DNA from: Andreprevotia chitinilytica DSM 18519
GTDB lineage: Bacteria; Pseudomonadota; Gammaproteobacteria; Burkholderiales; Chitinibacteraceae
Direction: 5' to 3'
DNA: 64,000 bases
Assembly: GCF_000711875.1 (NCBI RefSeq)
Contig: NZ_JONM01000009.1
Span: 62,001 to 126,000 of the forward strand
The notes under the pieces were generated by a model. The model did no database searches. It was given only the letters and a program-made list of their open reading frames with translations, and was not told where the DNA came from. Numbering within the stretch: the stretch's first letter is position 1; each line of letters starts with the position of its first letter. Position numbers and translations under genes: made by a program. Positions 58,328 through 64,000 of this stretch are shown here, piece by piece.

Positions 58328-59083
58328 ATGAAGCTGCGTCAACTCGGCCTCTTGGCCAGTGCATTCTGCGCCGCCGTACTCGCCACTAGCCCGGCCTTTG
58401 CCGCCGGCAAGCCGCTGCAAGTTGCAACCGATGCAGCCTATGCACCGTTCGAATCACAGAACGAGAAGAAGGAAATCGTCGGTTTCGATGTTGACGTCCT
58501 CACCGCCGTTGCCAAGAAGGCCGGCATTGAAGTGAAATTCATCAATACCCCGTGGGAAGGCATTTTCGCAGCGCTGGGCACGGGTGATCGCGATATCGTC
58601 GCCTCCGCCGTCACCATCACCGACGAGCGCAAGCAAACTATGGACTTCACCGAGCCCTACTTCGAAGCCAAGCAGCTGATCGCCATCGGCCCGAAGAGCA
58701 AGCTGGCCAAGTTCACCGACCTCAAGGACAAGAAGGTCGGCGTGCAAACCGGCACCACTGGTGATGAAGTGGTGCAAAAACTGCTGGGCAAGACCAACCC
58801 GAACATCAAGCGCTTCGAATCGACGCCGCTGGCCCTCAAAGAGCTGCAGAACGGCGGCGTTGACGCGGTAGTGGCCGACAACGGCGTGATCATCAACTTC
58901 GTTGCCAACAACAAGAGCGACAAGCTCAAGACCATCGATGATCCGACCTTCGCCAAGGAGTACTATGGCTTCGCGCTGAAGAAGGGCAACAAGGCGCTGG
59001 TCGAGAAGCTGAACAAGGGCATCGCAGCCATCAAGGCCGACGGCACCTACGACAAGATTTACAAGAAGTATTTCGGCAACTAA
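58328..59083 (+). CDS. Amino-acid ABC transporter substrate-binding protein (family 3)
   Basis: A 251-aa periplasmic protein with a signal peptide (MKLRQLGLLASAFCAAVLAT, cleaved near AFA-AGKPLQ). The family-3 signature IVGFDVDVLTAVAKKAGIEVKF is followed by IFAALGTGDRDIVASAVTIT, KKVGVQTGTTGDEV and LNKGIAAIKADGTYDKIYKKYFG, close to glutamine/basic amino-acid binders. ATG 58328 has GAGGGG about 10 nt upstream. A terminator hairpin separates it from the permease gene. Confidence 0.92.
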   Translation: MKLRQLGLLASAFCAAVLATSPAFAAGKPLQVATDAAYAPFESQNEKKEIVGFDVDVLTAVAKKAGIEVKFINTPWEGIFAALGTGDRDIVASAVTITDERKQTMDFTEPYFEAKQLIAIGPKSKLAKFTDLKDKKVGVQTGTTGDEVVQKLLGKTNPNIKRFESTPLALKELQNGGVDAVVADNGVIINFVANNKSDKLKTIDDPTFAKEYYGFALKKGNKALVEKLNKGIAAIKADGTYDKIYKKYFGN

Positions 59084-59105
59084 GCCAGACTTGATGTCCG
59101 ATGAG

Positions 59106-59140
59106 AGAAGCGCAGACCGATCGCGGTTTGCGCTTCTTTT
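59106..59140 (+). terminator. Attenuator-type terminator between binding-protein and permease genes
   Basis: AGAAGCGCAGACC pairs with GGTTTGCGCTTCT (13 bp, one G-U) and is followed by TTTTCTTG. It is placed like the terminator at 541-575, allowing excess binding protein over permease. Confidence 0.8.
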
Positions 59141-59209
59141 CTTGTTGGCGTCGTCGGCGACCCCCAACTTGCAAGCCTGCTTGCAATCAATTTTGAAAAA
59201 GAAATAAAG

Positions 59210-60010
59210 ATGGATTTCATCCAATTCTGGACCAGCGTGCAGCACGCGGTTCCCTTGCTCGATCACTTCCAGCTGCAGATCATCTGGGAGTACCGGGAAC
59301 TCTTCGTCAGCGGCATGAAGATGACGCTGGCCATTACCGTGATCGCCGTGGTGTTCGGTACGCTGATCGGCCTGATGATGGGCATGGCTCGCTTGGCGGA
59401 AGTCCGACACGGCCCGTGGAAATACCCGCTGATCGTCTTTGTCCGCTGGCCCGCCACCGCCTACGTGACCTTCTTTCGCGGCACACCGCTGTTCGTACAA
59501 ATCCTGTTGATCCACTTCGCCTTGATGCCGGTGCTGGTCCATCCGGATGACGGTCTGTTGATCAGCGGCGACCTCGCCATCACGTTGCGCCAGGATTACG
59601 GCGCGTTCATGTCTGGCCTTGTCGCGCTCACGCTCAATGCCGGCGCATACATCACCGAAATCTTCCGGGCCGGCATCCAGTCGATCGCCAAGGGCCAGTT
59701 CGAAGCCAGCCGCTCGCTCGGCATGAACTACTGGCAAACCATGCGCTGCATCATCGTGCCGCAGGCATTCCGCCGCATGCTGCCGCCGCTCGGCAACGAA
59801 GCCATCATGCTGCTGAAAGACAGCTCGCTGGTCTCCGCCATCGGCCTGGCCGAATTGGCCTATGCAGCGCGCACCGTCGCTGGCGCGTATTCGCGCTATT
59901 GGGAGCCGTATCTGACCATCTCCTTCCTTTACCTGATCCTCACGCTACTCATGGCCAGCGGTGTGAGCCGGTTGGAGAAGCGCTTCAAGGCCAGCGGCGG
60001 GATTCATTGA
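59210..60010 (+). CDS. Amino-acid ABC transporter permease (HisM/GlnP type)
   Basis: A 266-aa inner-membrane permease with ~5 hydrophobic segments. Blocks are SGMKMTLAITVIAVVFGTLIGLMMGMARL, TAYVTFFRGTPLFVQILLIHFALMP and ITEIFRAGIQSIAKGQFEASRSLGMNYWQTM, which is the EAA loop contacting the ATPase. No ATPase gene follows before a strong terminator and an opposite-strand gene, so the partner must be encoded elsewhere. Confidence 0.92.
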   Translation: MDFIQFWTSVQHAVPLLDHFQLQIIWEYRELFVSGMKMTLAITVIAVVFGTLIGLMMGMARLAEVRHGPWKYPLIVFVRWPATAYVTFFRGTPLFVQILLIHFALMPVLVHPDDGLLISGDLAITLRQDYGAFMSGLVALTLNAGAYITEIFRAGIQSIAKGQFEASRSLGMNYWQTMRCIIVPQAFRRMLPPLGNEAIMLLKDSSLVSAIGLAELAYAARTVAGAYSRYWEPYLTISFLYLILTLLMASGVSRLEKRFKASGGIH

Positions 60011-60041
60011 TTGCATCCGTTGCATGAGCCAATGGAGCAGC

Positions 60042-60070
60042 AAAAACGGCGGGATTTCCCCGCCGTTTTT
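60042..60070. terminator. Strong bidirectional terminator
   Basis: A 12-bp perfect stem (60042-60053 with 60059-60070, loop ATTTC) ends in TTTTT and begins AAAAA. It separates the permease from the convergent DUF3443 gene. Confidence 0.9.
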
Positions 60071-60113
60071 TATTGCCTCAACACCGTCAAACGCAATCCA
60101 TCTCGATCTATCT

Positions 60114-61376
60114 TCAATAGGCGAAATAAGGCCCCGTCTGCCCGCCGGCCATTCTGCCATTCAGCGCGGTGTAGACATTGCGCCCAAAGAAAAACGGCAA
60201 GCCCCAATCGAATTCACCGGCCAGTGGCCCGCCCAGGTTATTGAAAGCGGTGTTATTTGGGATGCTAAGCAAACTCACAAAATTCCCCACACTGAAATTC
60301 ACCGGATTCGTGACCGCATTGGCCCCCAGCATCGTCGCCGACACGCTTTGGGTGCCGCTCGGGCAATACCATTCGCTATTGGGTGAAGCGCATACCGTCA
60401 TGCTGCTGGGGAAGAACAGGCCGTTGGAGCCGCTATCGATAAAGCTGGTTGAGTAGTTCGTACCGTTGAAAAGGGTTGAAATCAAACCGGAGCCATTGGT
60501 CGTCAGCACCTTGGCATTGCCAAGTGCATTATTGGTCCGTGTGCCAATCCCAAACACCAGGGAACCCACCACATTGCTGGCCCCGCTCGCCGGCACCGCA
60601 GGCAGCCACAGCAGAACGCCATTGTTATCGGTGGCGAACTGCGCCACCGGGTTGATGATCTGCTTGGAGATGGGCACCTGTGCCACTTGGCAGGTCGACG
60701 ACGTCGGGCAGTAGTAATAACCGCCGCCATTGGTCGGGCTCAGCGGTGTGGTGGCGCAGGCAGGGCAATCTTCGGCAAACAAGCCAACGCCCAAGACCCC
60801 GTTTACGCCAAATGCGGCCACCGAGTTGAGCGGCGTCCCCCCTGCGGCAGAGCACGCACTGGGAATGCTGGCGTAATTCTGGTCACCAATGATCTGGATC
60901 GGCAAGTTGCTGGCTTGCTCACCCGCCATGATCACGTCTGCCGTGCGCACGGAACCCCAGGTAAAGCCGGAACCGAACTGGGCGCACTCCGCCAGCGGCG
61001 AGTTGCCGCCGTTCGTGGCACCAGTCTGCTGGGGTAATGCAGACAGTGGCAAGGCATTGAACGTGGATGCCATGATGCGCAGACCATAAGACCCCGTATC
61101 GACCAACAGATGATCGATGGTCTGGCAGGTGTTGGTGCCCGGCTGGCAAATCGTGACCGAAGCAAACGGCCCGTTGACGTAATCGGCATTGGGGCCGCTA
61201 TCGACAACGACCGACAAGACGTTCGGCCCGCCCGGCGGCGCAGTCGGGACAACCGTTGGGACTGGCGTCGGGGTTGGCGTGGTCGACGATCCACCACCGC
61301 CCCCACCGCACGCGGCCAACACAACGCAGATGGCGATAAGCCCGCTCAAGAATAATTTATGCATGAGGGCGCTCAT
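60114..61376 (-). CDS. DUF3443 lipoprotein with two aspartic-protease-like motifs
   Basis: A 420-aa exported lipoprotein. The signal peptide ends in a lipobox (VVLAAC, C23) followed by polyglycine and a TPTPTPVPT linker. Two D-[ST]-G motifs, LLVDTGSYGLRIM (D93) and SFIDSGSNGLFF (D314), are 221 residues apart and sit in similar hydrophobic-hydrophobic-DTGS contexts. This resembles the two catalytic lobes of pepsin-like enzymes. DUF3443 is known to me only as a betaproteobacterial family of unknown function. Its start overlaps the DUF2844 stop by 4 nt, so the pair is translationally coupled. Confidence 0.85.
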   Translation of the reverse strand: MSALMHKLFLSGLIAICVVLAACGGGGGGSSTTPTPTPVPTVVPTAPPGGPNVLSVVVDSGPNADYVNGPFASVTICQPGTNTCQTIDHLLVDTGSYGLRIMASTFNALPLSALPQQTGATNGGNSPLAECAQFGSGFTWGSVRTADVIMAGEQASNLPIQIIGDQNYASIPSACSAAGGTPLNSVAAFGVNGVLGVGLFAEDCPACATTPLSPTNGGGYYYCPTSSTCQVAQVPISKQIINPVAQFATDNNGVLLWLPAVPASGASNVVGSLVFGIGTRTNNALGNAKVLTTNGSGLISTLFNGTNYSTSFIDSGSNGLFFPSSMTVCASPNSEWYCPSGTQSVSATMLGANAVTNPVNFSVGNFVSLLSIPNNTAFNNLGGPLAGEFDWGLPFFFGRNVYTALNGRMAGGQTGPYFAY

Positions 61377-61819
61377 CGCAGCGTTTCCGGATCGACGCCT
61401 TGCGGCACCAGTTGCGGCACATAGGCCCGGCCGCTCAGCGCGCCCATGTGGCCGCCCGATTGCAGCACCAGCCCGGATTGCTGCAGCCGTACCGGCCCGC
61501 GTCGGTGTGGCAGCTGATTGGCATTGGCGAACGAGGGAAAATAGCTGCCGAGCAGCTGCTGCATATCCGGCCGGGTCGGCCCTTGCCAGGTCACGGCAAA
61601 GACCACACCAGTGGATGACAGATACTCACGAATGATCTGACCGGAGCTGGTCTGGGTTTCTTGCACGCTGTATGGGGCAGCGCTGCCCGTTGCAGTGCTT
61701 CCTGCGCTACTCAGTACGCGGGCACTGCCCTGCACTGGCGATGCCTGCTGGCCCAAGGTGGCCCAGCACGGCAGACAACTGGCACAGAGCAACAAGGCCA
61801 GCCCAAGCGATTGCTTCAT
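61373..61819 (-). CDS. DUF2844 secreted protein
   Basis: A 148-aa exported protein with a signal peptide (MKQSLGLALLLCASCLPCWA). The mature part has YSVQETQTSSGQIIREYLSSTGVVFAVTWQGPTRPDMQQLLG, the core of DUF2844, which normally accompanies DUF3443. ATG 61819 has GGAG 11 nt upstream; the frame is open further back without a ribosome site. Function unknown. Confidence 0.85.
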   Translation of the reverse strand: MKQSLGLALLLCASCLPCWATLGQQASPVQGSARVLSSAGSTATGSAAPYSVQETQTSSGQIIREYLSSTGVVFAVTWQGPTRPDMQQLLGSYFPSFANANQLPHRRGPVRLQQSGLVLQSGGHMGALSGRAYVPQLVPQGVDPETLR

Positions 61820-61947
61820 CACGCGGCGACTCCAGATTTGGCGAGACACCCGGCCATGTCGACCGGGTGATCCTTGCTTAACGCCATCAGGATATTCTAC
61901 GCCGACCGGCCAGTGCACTCCGGCCTCAATCTCACCTCAGTCCCGGC

Positions 61948-63249
61948 TCAATCCTTCTCGAACAAGGCAATGCTTTCGACGTGCGCCGTATGCGGGAACA
62001 TATTGATCACGCCAGCGGACTTCATCGTGTAGCCCTTCACATTCACCAGCACGTTGGCATCGCGCGCCAGAGTCGACGGGCTGCAAGACACGTAGACGAT
62101 CCGCTTCGGGCCGTGCTCGATGCTGATCGACTTCACCAGCTCCATCGCGCCATCACGCGGTGGATCGATCAGCATCTTGTCGAACGAGCCAAGCTTGCTC
62201 AGCCATTCCTCGGTCATCTCGAACAGGTTCGCCACGGCAAAGTCGGTCAGATGATCCAGATCGTTATGCTTCGCGCCTTCAAACGCCCGCTCCACCAACT
62301 GCTTGCTGCCCTCCATGCCCAGCACCTTCGCGCCGCGACGCGCGATCGGCAGCGTGAAGTTGCCCAGGCCACAGAACATGTCGGCAATAGTCTCGCCCGG
62401 TTGCGGGTCCAGCAGATTGATGGCGCGCTCGACCATCACACGGTTCACCGCATGGTTCACCTGGGTGAACTCGGTCGGCTTGAACGGCATTTCGATACCG
62501 AATTCCGGCAGCACATAGGTCAGCGCCGGGGCATCGAGCGGATACAGCGGATAGGCGGTATCCGGGCCTTTCGGCTGCAACCAGATCTGCACGTTCCATT
62601 TGTCCGCATACGCCTTGAACAAGGCTTCGTCCGCCGCGTTGATGGCTTCCATATTGCGGAACACCAGCACGGTGACGTTCTCGCCAATGGCCAGCTCGAT
62701 CTGCGGCATGCGGTCGAAAATCGACAGGCTTTTCACCAGCTCGCGCATGGCCGGCAACTGATCGGAAATCGCCTTGGGCATCACGCGGCATTCGGTCATG
62801 TCGGCAATGAAGCTGGAACGCTTTTCATGAAAGCCGACCAGCACGGTGCCCTTCTTTGCCACGTTACGGGCCGACAGCCGCGCCCGGTGGCGATAGCCCC
62901 ATTCGGGGCCGTAGATGGCCGGTAGCATTGCATCCGGCTTCACGCTGCCGATGCGCTGCAGGTTGTCTTCCAGCACACGTTGCTTGGCCGCCACCTGAGC
63001 GGAAAACTCCATGTGCTGGATCGAACAGCCGCCGCACACGCCAAAGTGCGGGCACTTGGGCTGGGTGCGCATGAAGCTTTCGGTGTGGATTTCCATCGCC
63101 TGCGCGTTTTCGAACGCCGGCTTCTTGCGGTAGCTGCTATAGGTGACAGACTCGAACGGCAGTGCGCCGTCGATGAAGATAACCTTGCCGTCCACGTGGG
63201 CGACGCCGTGGCCTTCGTAGTCCAGCGATTCGATCTGAGCAATGGGCAT
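61948..63249 (-). CDS. rlmD: 23S rRNA (uracil-1939-C5)-methyltransferase RlmD
   Basis: A 433-aa SAM-dependent rRNA methyltransferase. An N-terminal TRAM domain ([26 protein letters not shown]) is followed by a [4Fe-4S]-type cysteine cluster ([15 protein letters not shown]). The methyltransferase core has [25 protein letters not shown] and the catalytic cysteine in [12 protein letters not shown]. Its cluster would be supplied by the Isc system in the same window. It is upstream of DUF2844 on the same strand, 128 nt apart. Confidence 0.94.
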   Translation of the reverse strand: MPIAQIESLDYEGHGVAHVDGKVIFIDGALPFESVTYSSYRKKPAFENAQAMEIHTESFMRTQPKCPHFGVCGGCSIQHMEFSAQVAAKQRVLEDNLQRIGSVKPDAMLPAIYGPEWGYRHRARLSARNVAKKGTVLVGFHEKRSSFIADMTECRVMPKAISDQLPAMRELVKSLSIFDRMPQIELAIGENVTVLVFRNMEAINAADEALFKAYADKWNVQIWLQPKGPDTAYPLYPLDAPALTYVLPEFGIEMPFKPTEFTQVNHAVNRVMVERAINLLDPQPGETIADMFCGLGNFTLPIARRGAKVLGMEGSKQLVERAFEGAKHNDLDHLTDFAVANLFEMTEEWLSKLGSFDKMLIDPPRDGAMELVKSISIEHGPKRIVYVSCSPSTLARDANVLVNVKGYTMKSAGVINMFPHTAHVESIALFEKD

Positions 63250-63461
63250 GTTGCGAAAAATTCAGTAAAAACGGGCAATTATACGCGGCTATGCCCTATG
63301 CAGTTGTCTCGTGGCGTGCGCCCGCCCTGCCGACTGACAATCGGGGCCGGGCAGGCCCCGCAGGCATGGCAACTTGCTTATCACTTACCTAAGATGATCA
63401 GGTTTCCCCATCATTTAGAGCCCGCCCCCACCTTGTCACCGCTCGTTCCCTCAGGGCCGCC
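63250..63461. other. 212-nt divergent spacer, rlmD / GAF-like gene
   Basis: A GC-rich hairpin GGGGCC-GGGCA-GGCCCC (near 63344-63360) is the only structure seen. Promoters for both genes must lie here but no boxes were clear. Confidence 0.4.
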
Positions 63462-64000
63462 ATGACCGAGTTCGCCCAGTTACACCACCTTGCCGTTCCG
63501 CAAGTGCCGGATGCATCCTGGCTGCATCTGGAACAATGGGTGCTGAACACCGATTGGGACCGGTTCTGCCTGGAACTCACCAGCCGCACCCTGAGCGTGT
63601 TTCAAGCCCGGCGCGTGTTCCTGTTGTTGCCGGAGGGCGATCAGCTCCTGATCCACGCCCAAGCGGTCAACGGCCAGCGCGCGCTCACCTTTGCCGAGGC
63701 ACAGAACCCGGCCAACTTCTTTGGGCTTGCCCTCGCCGAGCTGGAACGCCAGCTGCGTGAGCCGGCGCTCTCCATCCAGCCGGTCGATTACTCGCCGCAC
63801 GAGATTTGGGACGACCAGAACGAAGCAACGGTGACGTTGTATCGGGTCATCCTGCCGCTGCTGCAAAACAAGCAGCTGATCGGCCTGCTCTACATCGAAT
63901 TCGGCGATCTCGATCATGTGAGTAATCTGCTCGATTCACCGGCATTCCGGCTCGAATGCGACACCGTCGCCATGCTGCTGGCCGAACGCCGCGAGGCCAC
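63462..64000 (+). CDS. GAF-like domain protein, 5' part (runs off window)
   Basis: The frame is open from ATG 63462 to the window end (~179 codons). Residues ~100-150 (ATVTLYRVILPLLQNKQLIGLLYIEF) look like the end of a GAF or related sensory domain. Such domains usually precede a GGDEF, kinase or sigma-54 activator module, which would lie to the right. No signal peptide or membrane segment is visible, so it is probably cytosolic. The ATG lacks a strong ribosome site (CAGGGCCGCC upstream). Confidence 0.65.
   Translation, partial: MTEFAQLHHLAVPQVPDASWLHLEQWVLNTDWDRFCLELTSRTLSVFQARRVFLLLPEGDQLLIHAQAVNGQRALTFAEAQNPANFFGLALAELERQLREPALSIQPVDYSPHEIWDDQNEATVTLYRVILPLLQNKQLIGLLYIEFGDLDHVSNLLDSPAFRLECDTVAMLLAERREA

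Overview
This window looks like ordinary chromosome from a betaproteobacterium, most plausibly order Neisseriales near the chitin-degrading Chitinibacteraceae/Chromobacteriaceae. That placement is an inference. It rests on the betaproteobacterial-style gene content (CysB, IscR/IscSUA-HscBA-Fdx-IscX, RluC divergent from RNase E, DUF2844-DUF3443, MHYT-GGDEF-EAL) and on a GlcNAc-type kinase/GntR/ABC locus and a secreted protein with two chitin-binding modules. No rRNA, tRNA, CRISPR array, prophage or transposase gene was seen.

Layout. 1-5565 (minus strand): a sugar-uptake locus with a CUT1-type permease (cut by the window edge), two paralogous sugar-binding proteins, a GntR/UTRA regulator and a BadF-type (GlcNAc-like) kinase. 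5751-8337: sulfur assimilation, with APS-type reductase CysH and a TauE-like exporter divergent from cysB. 8402-8950: Nudix ADP-ribose pyrophosphatase. 9165-21137 (minus): a full glycogen cluster in transcription order glgB-glgX-pgm-glgC-(129-aa unknown)-glgA-glgP, with a divergent GH13 alpha-glucosidase at 21421-23046. 23058-25919: an orphan family-3 binding protein and a MHYT-GGDEF-EAL protein. 26120-33507 (plus): cysE and the isc operon (iscR-S-U-A, hscB-hscA-fdx, ybaK-like, iscX). 33646-37061: a degenerate HD-GYP protein, DUF2322-like protein, HDOD protein and luciferase-like oxidoreductase. 37657-40296: large secreted chitin-binding protein. 40300-42758: repeat-rich spacers around a polytopic membrane protein and an MpaB-type oxygenase. 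43099-49609: two hybrid histidine kinases flanking a cassette of four small AT-richer genes of unknown function. 49705-53437 (minus): rluC-HAD-Rieske-sppA-motB. 53987-57112: rne. 57330-60010: HDOD protein and a two-gene amino-acid ABC system. 60114-63249 (minus): rlmD, then DUF2844-DUF3443. 63462-end: start of a GAF-like protein.

How genes work together. The glycogen genes form one storage/mobilisation pathway: glucose-1-P supply (Pgm), activation (GlgC), polymerisation (GlgA), branching (GlgB), debranching (GlgX) and phosphorolysis (GlgP). The sugar-uptake locus could feed amino sugars or oligosaccharides into central metabolism. CysH/CysB and CysE lead to cysteine, the sulfur donor used by IscS. 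Good matches to the IscR type-1 operator lie at both iscR and cysE, suggesting that cysteine supply and Fe-S assembly are co-regulated.

The most unusual signals are in non-coding DNA: four purine/pyrimidine inverted repeats filling consecutive isc spacers; a perfect REP palindrome nested inside a second inverted repeat; a MITE-like element between two near-copies of a terminator; long intergenic hairpins shared by distant sites; and direct repeats bracketing the AT-richer cassette. Protein candidates worth a second look are the uncharacterised C-terminal domain of the chitin-binding protein, DUF3443 with two DTG/DSG motifs, and a membrane protein with features recalled from fungal Pyr4/PaxB-type cyclases.
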